The notes under the pieces were generated by a model that worked only from the letters and a program-made list of their open reading frames with translations, made no database searches and had not been told where the DNA came from. Shown here piece after piece: positions 13,333 through 19,040 of a stretch of DNA of 19,040 nucleotides. The stretch lies in assembly GCA_047637855.1 (NCBI GenBank), contig JBLJBF010000018.1, positions 1 to 19,040 on the forward strand, given 5' to 3'. Both the position numbers and the translations under genes were made by a program. This stretch comes from Pseudoflavonifractor sp047637855 (GTDB lineage Bacteria; Bacillota; Clostridia; Oscillospirales; Oscillospiraceae). Within the stretch, counting starts at the first letter, position 1; every line of letters begins with the position of its first letter.

Positions 13333-13361
13333 ATGATAGCACGGAAAATTTTCGCTGTCAA
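13333..13361 (-). promoter_or_regulatory. Consensus sigma-70 promoter for the second riboswitch operon
   Basis: A perfect TTGACA (13356-13361), a 17-base spacer and TATCAT (13333-13338) lie on the minus strand. Transcription would start near 13326, about 22 bases before the c-di-GMP aptamer. It is the strongest promoter-like sequence in the window and is divergent from the ABC transporter promoter about 90 bases away. Confidence 0.88.
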
Positions 13362-13451
13362 CCAGGATTTAACTTGAAAATTAGATTTACTTTCCAGCGT
13401 CCATTTTGTGGAAAAGGTATAAAAAGGAATAAAAAAATCGAAAGCATACGG

Positions 13452-13480
13452 TTCTCATTTGGCGAAGTTTATGTTATGCT
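13452..13480 (+). promoter_or_regulatory. Probable promoter for the peptide ABC transporter operon
   Basis: TTCTCA (13452-13457), a 17-base spacer and TATGCT (13475-13480) on the plus strand, about 50 bases before the binding-protein start at 13530. The stretch 13362-13451 is AT-rich (unusual for this window) and shows no gene; it may hold further control sites shared with the divergent riboswitch operon. Confidence 0.6.
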
Positions 13481-13529
13481 GTTAACTGTTGAAATAAACG
13501 GCCGAACTGTGTGAATGGGAGGATGGGAT

Positions 13530-15182
13530 ATGGGAAAGCGGATCGGAACGGGATTGCTGTCCGCACTGCTGCTTCTCACGCTGCTGGGCGGCTGTACGTC
13601 CGAGGTGAGGAAGCCCGCGGTGAGCGTGCCGATGCCCCTCGCGTCGGCCGGCGCACCGAGTGACACGGTGCGGCTGGGCGTGGCCGAGTTAAGCGGGACC
13701 TACGACCCCTTTTGGTATGCCACGGCGGACGAGAGCCGGGTCCAGGAGCTGCTCTTCGACCGTCTCATCGGCTTTGACGCCGAGGGTCAGCCCGTGCCCG
13801 AGCTGGCCGACTGGACGGTATCGGAGGACGGGCTGGTGTACACCTTCACTTTGCGTGAGGGGCTGCGGTACTCCGACGGCAGCCCCATCCTCTCCTCAGA
13901 TTTCGCCTTTGCGCTGGAGGTCTACGACGACCCCAGCTACGACGGCTACTCCGACTACTCTACGGCGGGCATACAGGGCTATAGCGACTACCACAGCGGC
14001 GATGCCCAGACCATTTCGGGCGTGACCACCCCGGACGCGCGCACGCTGGTCATCGCGCTGGAGCGGCCCAGCCTGAACGCCATCTACTCCCTGGATCTGC
14101 CCGCCGTGAGCCGGGCCTACTACGGCGCGGACTATGTCAAGGGCAGCCTGGACGGCGTGCGGGAGAGAACCAGGCGGCCTCTGGGCAGCGGGCAGTATGT
14201 CTACGGCAGCGCCGTGGAGGGCCAGAGCCTCACCCTCAAGGCAAACCCCCTCCATTACCGGGGCAAGCCCCATATCGGCACCTGCGTCTTTTCCGTCACC
14301 CCCCCGGGGATGGAGCTGGAGCGGCTCATCCTGGGGGAGACCGACCTGGAGAGCTCTTACCCCGAGCCCGACTACCTGCGGCAGGTCGCTGGGAATGATT
14401 CCGTCCAGAGCTTCTTCTTCCCCTCGGCCTCCTTCAGCTATTTGGGGCTGAACGACGCGCTGCCCATGTTTTCCGACGCCCTTACCCGGCAGGCCCTAGC
14501 CTGCGCGGTTGACCGCGCGGGCGTGACGACCGCCTTCTATGGGGAAAACGCCCGGCTGCTGACCGCCCCCGTCTCCCAGGACTCCTGGGCCAACAGCACC
14601 GAGGGCCTGGACCCATACTCTTATGACCCCGCCCGCGCGGCGGACCTCCTGAGCCGGGCGGGCTGGAAGAAGAACGCCGCGGGGCTGCTGGAGCGGGACG
14701 GGGCGACCTTCTCCATCCTGTACACCATCGACGCGGGCAACCCGGTCAGCGAGCTCATGGCGGTGGCTATGGCCGACAGCCTGAGCGGATTGGGTATCAC
14801 CTTCACCACCGAGACGCTGGAGTTCAACGCCATGTACGACAAGATCCTCAGCGGGGGTATCCAGATGTGGTTCGGCACCATCGGCCTCCTGCCCGACCCG
14901 GGGGTCACCTCCCTCTACCACAGTAATGGCGCTCAGAACTACGGCCAGTACACCGACCCCGAGAGCGACGCGCTGATGGAGGCGGTAGACGCGGCGGCCG
15001 ACCCCCAGGAGAGGCAGGCTCTCTATGTCGCCCTCTGGCAGCGGCTCAATCGGGAGCTGCCCGCCATTTGGTGCTACCAGCGCAATGAATTCTGGGTGGC
15101 AAGCCGCAGGCTGGCGGGCCTGGAGGGTGACAGCTACAACAGCTTTTTCCGCAAGCTCTATCAGGTATCCATTCAGGAATAA
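13530..15182 (+). CDS. Peptide ABC transporter substrate-binding lipoprotein (SBP_bac_5, OppA/DppA type)
   Basis: 550 aa. A lipoprotein signal peptide ends in LLGGC (Cys22). The mature part has the family layout: DTVRLGVAELSGTYDPFWY at the start, LLFDRLIGFDAEGQPVPELADW and the YTFTLREGLRYSDGSPI segment (the SBP_bac_5 signature), a central FSYLGLND...DALTRQALACAVDR segment and a C-terminal SYNSFFRKLY end. It binds oligopeptides (or nickel or another small ligand; not resolvable from sequence) outside the cell and passes them to the downstream permeases. The start at 13530 was chosen over an in-frame ATG at 13515 because GGGAGG lies 7 bases upstream and because the signal peptide then begins MGKRIG. 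The operon runs downstream on the plus strand. Confidence 0.92.
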   Translation: MGKRIGTGLLSALLLLTLLGGCTSEVRKPAVSVPMPLASAGAPSDTVRLGVAELSGTYDPFWYATADESRVQELLFDRLIGFDAEGQPVPELADWTVSEDGLVYTFTLREGLRYSDGSPILSSDFAFALEVYDDPSYDGYSDYSTAGIQGYSDYHSGDAQTISGVTTPDARTLVIALERPSLNAIYSLDLPAVSRAYYGADYVKGSLDGVRERTRRPLGSGQYVYGSAVEGQSLTLKANPLHYRGKPHIGTCVFSVTPPGMELERLILGETDLESSYPEPDYLRQVAGNDSVQSFFFPSASFSYLGLNDALPMFSDALTRQALACAVDRAGVTTAFYGENARLLTAPVSQDSWANSTEGLDPYSYDPARAADLLSRAGWKKNAAGLLERDGATFSILYTIDAGNPVSELMAVAMADSLSGLGITFTTETLEFNAMYDKILSGGIQMWFGTIGLLPDPGVTSLYHSNGAQNYGQYTDPESDALMEAVDAAADPQERQALYVALWQRLNRELPAIWCYQRNEFWVASRRLAGLEGDSYNSFFRKLYQVSIQE

Positions 15183-15187
15183 AACCG

Positions 15188-15227
15188 GTTCGGGCCGGGC
15201 TGTGGATGTCCGCGGCCCGGCCTGAAC
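15188..15227 (+). repeat. Intercistronic hairpin between binding protein and permease
   Basis: GTTCGGGCCGGG (15188-15199) pairs with CCCGGCCTGAAC (15216-15227) with one G-T wobble, and pairing continues inward. There is no U-run. A strong stem between a binding-protein gene and its permeases is a known arrangement for keeping the binding-protein message more abundant than the rest of the operon. Confidence 0.65.
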
Positions 15228-15260
15228 GGTATGGCGCACGGGGAGAGGGGAGGGAGCCGG

Positions 15261-16232
15261 GTGGCGCGTTCGGTCCTGCGGCGGCTGGGGTATGCGCTGG
15301 GTATCCTGCTGCTGGTATCTATGCTGGTGTTTTTTCTCATGGCGCTCCTCCCCGGGGACTATGTGCGTGCCGCCCTGGCGGGCAGCCGGGTGTCCCCGGC
15401 CTTTGCCGAGGGGCTGCGCCGGGTATACGGGCTGGACGTTCCGGCCTGGCAGCGGTATCTCCACTGGCTTGCCGCCGCCGTCCGGGGCGACCTGGGGTAT
15501 TCCTTCTCCCATGGGCAGGGCGTTTTCCCCGTCATTGCCGCTGCGCTGCCCGTCACGCTGCTGGTGGGCGGCCTCGCCTTCGCGCTGGAGCTGCTGCTCG
15601 GCATCTGCCTGGGCTGCGTCTCGGCCTGGCGGGCGGGGCGGACGGTGGACCGGCTGGGGGTGGGCTTCTCTCTGCTCACCGTGTCTTTGCCCCCCTTCGT
15701 GCTGGCCCTCTTCCTGCAAAAATGGCTGGCGCTGGACCTGCGCCTTCTCCCCCTGTCGGGCCTCTCCACGCCCGGCGCCGCGGTGACCGTCCTTGACGTG
15801 CTGCGTCACCTGGCGCTCCCCTGTATGACCTTGGCCCTCCTGGAGACGGGGCGGCTCTCCCGCTATGTCCGGGCCTCCATGCTGGAGGTCCTCCCCACCG
15901 ACTATATCCGTGCCGCCCGGGCGGGCGGTATCGGCGGGCGGCGCATTTTGTGGCGCTATGCCCTGCGCAACGCCCTCCTGCCGGTGGTGACCTATCTGGG
16001 GCTCTCTCTGCCCGTCCTCTTCGGCGGAGCGCTGGTCATCGAGACCGTGTTCTCCCTGCCCGGGCTGGGCCTGGCGGCCTATAACGCCGTTTTGACCCGG
16101 GACTATCCGCTGGTCATGGGAGTCGCCATGCTCCTGTGCCTTGTGACGGTGTCAGGCAACCTCCTGGCCGACCTCTTGTACCGGGCCGCCGACCCCAGGG
16201 TGCGGGTGGGGAAGGGGGCGCAGTGGATGTGA
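15261..16232 (+). CDS. Peptide ABC transporter permease (DppB/OppB type)
   Basis: 323 aa, polytopic. The first helix (about 8-28) is followed by GDYVRAALAGSRVS and a periplasm-like loop, then helices near 95-120, 135-155, 180-195, 225-260 and 280-310. The EAA-type cytoplasmic loop that contacts the ATPase is visible (YIRAARAGGIGGRRILWRYALRNALLPV, about 213-240). GTG at 15261 is preferred because GGGAGG lies about 8 bases upstream; an in-frame ATG at 15231 has no site and lies at the edge of a hairpin. The 3' end overlaps the second permease by 4 or 10 bases. Confidence 0.92.
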   Translation: MARSVLRRLGYALGILLLVSMLVFFLMALLPGDYVRAALAGSRVSPAFAEGLRRVYGLDVPAWQRYLHWLAAAVRGDLGYSFSHGQGVFPVIAAALPVTLLVGGLAFALELLLGICLGCVSAWRAGRTVDRLGVGFSLLTVSLPPFVLALFLQKWLALDLRLLPLSGLSTPGAAVTVLDVLRHLALPCMTLALLETGRLSRYVRASMLEVLPTDYIRAARAGGIGGRRILWRYALRNALLPVVTYLGLSLPVLFGGALVIETVFSLPGLGLAAYNAVLTRDYPLVMGVAMLLCLVTVSGNLLADLLYRAADPRVRVGKGAQWM

Positions 16233-17062
16233 AAAGACGCGGAAGGACATCCCTCAAATTAGGGCTTTTCCTCCTGGGGCTGTTGGTCCTCTTTGCGGGG
16301 CTGGGTCCGCTGCTCTCCCCCTTTTCCCTGGCGCGGACCGACCTGGCGCGGGCCTATCTGCCGCCCCTGACGGGTGGCCATCTGCTGGGAACCGATCTGG
16401 CGGGGCGAGACGTGCTGACGCTGCTGGCCAGCGCCCTGGGGGTGTCCCTGACGGTATCCCTGTGCGCCGTGGCGGTGCAGATGCTGCTGGGGGTGCTGTT
16501 GGGCGTCGCCTCAGGCTGGCTGGGAAAGGCCGTGGACCTCTGCGTTATGGCGGCGGTGGACGTGGTGCTCAGCCTGCCCACGCTGCTGGTGCTGCTGATG
16601 GCCTCGGCTCTGCTGGGGAGGCTGGAGCTGGGCGCTCTCACCCGCACGGGGCTGGTGGCGGCGGTCATCGGGCTGCTGTCCTGGCCCGCCTGCGCCCGGC
16701 TGGTGCGGGGGGAGACCCTGCGCCTGCGGGAGCAGGGCTTTATCACAGCGGCGGCGGCGGGGGGCGTGGCCCCGGGGCGGATTTTAACGGGTTATCTGCT
16801 GCCCAACCTCCTGCCCCAGGTGGCGGTCACCGCCACTTTGGGCATCGGAGATGCCATCATCGCCGAGTCGGTGCTCTCCTTTCTGGGGCTGGGCGTCAGC
16901 CCGCCGCTGGTCTCACTGGGGGGCATGATCCGCGCTATGACACGGCTTGCCGACCTGCGCGGCAGGCCATGGCTCTGGCTGGGGGCGGGAGTTTTAGTGG
17001 TTTTATGTGTGACCGCCTTCCACTTTGTGGGGGCGGGACTGGAGGAGGGCAGGAAATGCTGA
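16223..17062 (+). CDS. Peptide ABC transporter permease (DppC/OppC type)
   Basis: 279 aa. An N-terminal helix (about 12-30) precedes HLLGTDLAGRDVLTLL (about 51-66), the OppC-family segment, then a bundle of helices and the EAA loop (FITAAAAGGVAPGRILTGYLLPNLLPQV, about 174-201), then ESVLSFLGLGVSPPLVSLGGMI (about 215-236), also typical of DppC. The start is GTG at 16223, with GGGGG about 4 to 8 bases upstream, or GTG at 16229, which overlaps the previous stop as GTGA. The 3' end overlaps the ATPase gene by 7 bases, so the transporter genes are translationally coupled. Confidence 0.92.
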   Translation: MDVKRRGRTSLKLGLFLLGLLVLFAGLGPLLSPFSLARTDLARAYLPPLTGGHLLGTDLAGRDVLTLLASALGVSLTVSLCAVAVQMLLGVLLGVASGWLGKAVDLCVMAAVDVVLSLPTLLVLLMASALLGRLELGALTRTGLVAAVIGLLSWPACARLVRGETLRLREQGFITAAAAGGVAPGRILTGYLLPNLLPQVAVTATLGIGDAIIAESVLSFLGLGVSPPLVSLGGMIRAMTRLADLRGRPWLWLGAGVLVVLCVTAFHFVGAGLEEGRKC

Positions 17063-17973
17063 CGGTCACCGGACTATCCACCGCTTTCGGCGCCCATGCG
17101 GTCACGGAGGGGCTGAGTTTCACTGTGGAGCCGGGGTCCACCACCTGTCTTATCGGCGAGTCGGGCTGCGGCAAGACGGTGACGCTGCTCTCTCTGCTGG
17201 GCCTGTCCAGAGGAGCGGTGAGCGGCAGCGCCGCCCTGGAGGGGCGGGAGCTGCTGGGTCTCCCGCCCAAGGCATGGCGGCGGGTGCGCGGGCGGGAGAT
17301 CTCCATGATCTTTCAGGAGCCACAGAGCGCCCTTAACCCGGTGATGACAGTGGGGCGCGGGCTGTGCGAGCTTATCGCGGCCCACCGCCCCATGCCCGCC
17401 GCCGCCCTCCGGCGAGAGGCAGAGGGGCTGATGGCGGCCGTGGGGCTCCCCGATCCTTCCGCCCTCTTTGGCCGTTATCCCCATGAGCTCTCGGGCGGTA
17501 TGCGCCAACGGGTGCTCATTGCCGGGGCGCTGGCCCACAGCCCCAAGCTGGTGCTGGCCGACGAGCCCACCTCCGCCTTGGATATGACCATCCGTGCCCA
17601 GATCATCGACCTCTTCGGACGGCTGAAACGGGAGCGGGCCTGCTCCTTTCTCATCGCCACCCACGATCTGACCCTGGTGCGCCGGCTGGCGGACCGGGTG
17701 CTGGTGATGTACGCCGGGGAGCTGGTGGAGCAGGGGGCGGCCCCGGCTGTGCTCTCGGCCCCCCGCCATCCATATACCCGCGCATTGCTGGCCGCGGCCC
17801 GGGAGGAGGGGCCACTCCCTCTGCTGGAGGGGGAGCCGCCGTCTCCCGCGTCCTTCCCAGCGGGCTGCCGGTTCCATCCCCGCTGCCCGGACGCGCAGCC
17901 CGCCTGCGCCCGGGCCCGCCCCGCAATGGAGGGGGAGGGGGACCATCTGTGGCGCTGCCCCCTGAGTGTCTGA
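17056..17973 (+). CDS. Peptide ABC transporter ATP-binding protein (DppD/OppD type)
   Basis: 305 aa. Walker A GESGCGKT (34-41), Q-loop FQEPQ (about 86-90), signature LSGGMRQRV (145-153), Walker B LVLADEP (165-171) and H-loop IATHD are all intact. The C-terminal OppD/DppD extension is present with its Cys cluster (GCRFHPRCPDAQPAC). It would drive the two permeases. Members of this family normally work as a DppD/DppF pair, but no second ATPase gene follows here; the operon ends at a repeat-rich region. It may act as a homodimer, or its partner may lie elsewhere. ATG at 17056 follows GGAGGAGGG. Confidence 0.93.
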   Translation: MLTVTGLSTAFGAHAVTEGLSFTVEPGSTTCLIGESGCGKTVTLLSLLGLSRGAVSGSAALEGRELLGLPPKAWRRVRGREISMIFQEPQSALNPVMTVGRGLCELIAAHRPMPAAALRREAEGLMAAVGLPDPSALFGRYPHELSGGMRQRVLIAGALAHSPKLVLADEPTSALDMTIRAQIIDLFGRLKRERACSFLIATHDLTLVRRLADRVLVMYAGELVEQGAAPAVLSAPRHPYTRALLAAAREEGPLPLLEGEPPSPASFPAGCRFHPRCPDAQPACARARPAMEGEGDHLWRCPLSV

Positions 17974-17989
17974 GCAGAAAAATGCTGCC

Positions 17990-18120
17990 CAGGTAAATCC
18001 GCATGGAAAGCAGTCGGCAAGACCACCGCAGTGCGGCGCACAAGTGGTTTGCGGAAGGCGGAATTCACTTCCGCCGAGCATTTTAAAGGAAACGGGTGAA
18101 GCGCCCGAAGGGCGCGGAAC
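17990..18120. repeat. Intergenic repeat-like block with nested hairpins
   Basis: No gene is supported here. Several short hairpins occur in series: GGCGGAA/TTCCGCC (18057-18063 with 18069-18075) and GCGCCC/GGGCGC (18101-18106 with 18110-18115). Density of palindromes and position after an operon suggest a dispersed intergenic repeat. An antisense open frame that runs back over the ABC ATPase is treated as a shadow. Confidence 0.45.
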
Positions 18121-18169
18121 CCAAAAAGAAGAGGCAAAAAGATAAAATCTTTTTGCCTCTTCTTTTTGG
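18121..18169. terminator. Very long perfect hairpin, probable bidirectional terminator of the ABC transporter operon
   Basis: Arms 18121-18143 and 18147-18169 are perfectly complementary over 23 bp with a 3-base AAA loop. The stem itself carries two T5 runs (18150-18154 and 18163-18167), so transcripts from either side would end in U-rich RNA. It is the first terminator-like structure after the ABC ATPase stop, 148 bases away. The length and perfection of the stem also fit a small inverted-repeat element (MITE-like). Confidence 0.75.
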
Positions 18170-18850
18170 AGCAGGTAAAGCATTCCAATCTAAACCCTCA
18201 TATTGAAAGCCCTTGCGCCGCTAGGCTTTGCGGACTTCTAGTTTATTCAATCCCCATGTCAAGGCTAAGGGGAAGAGCGAAAGACCTCGCCGTTACCCAG
18301 TTCGCACGACTGTATCAACACTAAACATTTACCGATATGCCAGCACTCCCGCAAGCGGGAGTGCTGGCAGCAGGACGGGGAAATGGTATCCGGGCGCGGT
18401 GCGCCCGCACACCATATTCCCTGTCCTTTGCTTTTTGTCTTTTGATAGCTTTTCCCACGATGACATAGGGTTGTGTGGAAGCGTGAATTTGGCGGTTGCT
18501 GGGGGTGGTTCACCACCCGAGCAACCCCAACAATTCCGCTTTCGCCTGAGCGGCAGCGGGTTGCGCTACAAACCGCCCTGCCGCACAGCACAAACCGGGA
18601 GCAGGGGCTTCGCTTCGGGGTGTCGCCCCCGTGCGGCGCGTCTAGCCGATGCCACGGCATCGTTCAGACGGGCCACACGGGACGCATCCCAGCCCCCGCC
18701 GCCGGGCGGGTTGCCGTAATGCTCCTGCCGACACTGCGCTACGATTTTTTAACGGTTTGTCGGCAAGCCGCCAAGCCCTAAAATCGTAGCCCCTCCGCTC
18801 CGCCCCTGCGGGGAAGGCAACCAAGCCCCAGCACCGAAAGGAGGCTGACT
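18170..18850. other. Hairpin-rich non-coding stretch, candidate edge or leader of a mobile element
   Basis: About 680 bases without a convincing gene. Strong structures occur in series: an AAAGCC/GGCTTT pair (18206-18211, 18224-18229); a 15-bp perfect stem with 2-base loop (18338-18352, 18355-18369); GGGCGC/GCGCCC (18392-18397, 18401-18406) nested inside ATGGT/ACCAT; GGGTGG/CCACCC nested inside GTTGCT/AGCAAC (about 18494-18525); GATGCC/GGCATC (18648-18653, 18656-18661); and an 11-bp pair GCTACGATTTT/AAAATCGTAGC (18738-18748, 18780-18790) enclosing a small CGGC/GCCG hairpin. Such a series just before a strongly initiated gene is reminiscent of an origin of transfer or a leader RNA of an integrative element. 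No integrase, relaxase or target-site duplication is visible, so this is inference. Confidence 0.4.
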
Positions 18851-19040
18851 ATGAGCCGAAAGCGCATTGACCGCATTTATCCCCGCGACCGTGCGGCTAT
18901 GGCCGCCTTAGGGCGCACAGGCCACATCAGCCATCAACAACTAGGCGAGTTTTTGCGCGACAAGCGCATCAGCGACTATTGCAAGGAAGGACTGTTGCAA
19001 AAGACTGTCCAATCAATACCGGGAGACGGCCAGGAGGACA
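18851..19040 (+). CDS. Unrecognised protein, 5' part only (runs off the window)
   Basis: At least 63 codons with no stop before the window ends. It has an excellent start: AAAGGAGG lies 6 bases before ATG. The visible N-terminus begins MSRKRIDRIYPRD, then AAMAALGRTGHISHQQLGEFL and RDKRISDYCKEGLLQK: a basic start followed by a helix-turn-helix-like stretch (a threonine/histidine turn between two amphipathic helices), which would suit a DNA-binding protein. Base composition is less GC-rich than the tad and ABC genes, and it follows a hairpin-rich region. I suspect it is the first gene of an integrative element of Clostridia, but I do not recognise the family from this fragment. Confidence 0.75.
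   Translation, partial: MSRKRIDRIYPRDRAAMAALGRTGHISHQQLGEFLRDKRISDYCKEGLLQKTVQSIPGDGQED

Noticed and set aside
14496..15809. Minus-strand open frame of 437 codons opposite the binding protein and first permease
   Set aside because: Composition is His/Gln/Pro/Gly-rich with no family signal; it is a GC-driven shadow of recognised ABC transporter genes.
16462..17973. A longer reading of the ABC ATPase that starts inside the second permease gene
   Set aside because: The first 198 residues are low-complexity Gly/Ala/Arg and are the out-of-frame permease. The ATPase start at 17056 has a strong ribosome-binding site and the expected domain beginning.
18190..18260. Possible tRNA gene or tRNA fragment as an attachment site
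   Set aside because: I cannot build a cloverleaf or find the T-loop GTTCGA pattern. No tRNA or rRNA gene is visible anywhere in the window.
18338..18369. 15-bp hairpin considered as an intrinsic terminator
   Set aside because: No U-run follows on either strand. It was kept only as part of the structured region.
18228..18781. Several open frames of 100-163 codons on both strands in the hairpin-rich region
   Set aside because: None has a good start, hydrophobic core or recognisable motif, and they overlap each other. Rich inverted repeats better explain the sequence.

Overview
The window is a GC-rich chromosomal segment of a gut-type Firmicute. Strong GGAGG ribosome-binding sites, frequent GTG starts, tightly overlapping genes, a Gram-positive style Tad pilus locus without a secretin, and class I cyclic-di-GMP riboswitches suggest the class Clostridia, probably Oscillospiraceae (Flavonifractor/Intestinimonas-like). 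The genus is my inference from general style, not from a marker gene.

Layout. (1) 1-1444, minus strand: a perfect hairpin repeat, a terminator, and a two-gene unit with its own consensus promoter that encodes an unknown 141-aa protein and a lipoprotein DNA/RNA non-specific nuclease. (2) 1455-10868, minus strand: a complete Gram-positive Tad/Flp pilus operon. Reading from its 5' end it has a c-di-GMP-I riboswitch with terminator, prepilin peptidase, Flp pilin 1, Flp-like pilin 2, TadE-like and TadG-like pseudopilins, CpaB, TadZ, TadA/CpaF ATPase, TadB, TadC, a DUF192 protein and a DivIVA-like coiled-coil protein. A structured repeat lies between the TadG-like gene and cpaB. (3) 10921-13361, minus strand: a consensus promoter, a second c-di-GMP-I riboswitch with terminator, and a four-gene operon: small secreted protein, minimal nucleotidyltransferase (MNT), cupin-HD-GYP protein (probable c-di-GMP phosphodiesterase), HEPN-domain protein. 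It points straight into the tad riboswitch with no terminator that I can see between them. (4) 13452-17973, plus strand: an oligopeptide/dipeptide ABC importer operon (binding protein, two permeases, one ATPase; the usual second ATPase is absent). (5) 17974-19040: a repeat- and hairpin-rich stretch that looks like the edge of a mobile element, then the start of an unrecognised gene that runs off the window.

How the parts work together. Both minus-strand operons are headed by c-di-GMP-I aptamers followed by intrinsic terminators. In both, the 3' strand of the aptamer's closing stem is complementary to part of the terminator's 5' side, so I predict that both switches are turned OFF by c-di-GMP. 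The upstream operon encodes a protein with all the visible HD-GYP motifs. If it is an active phosphodiesterase, low c-di-GMP would both permit expression of the Tad pilus and raise production of the enzyme that keeps c-di-GMP low, a self-reinforcing circuit. The MNT/HEPN pair that brackets the HD-GYP gene, and the riboswitch-controlled secreted protein, are the most novel-looking parts.
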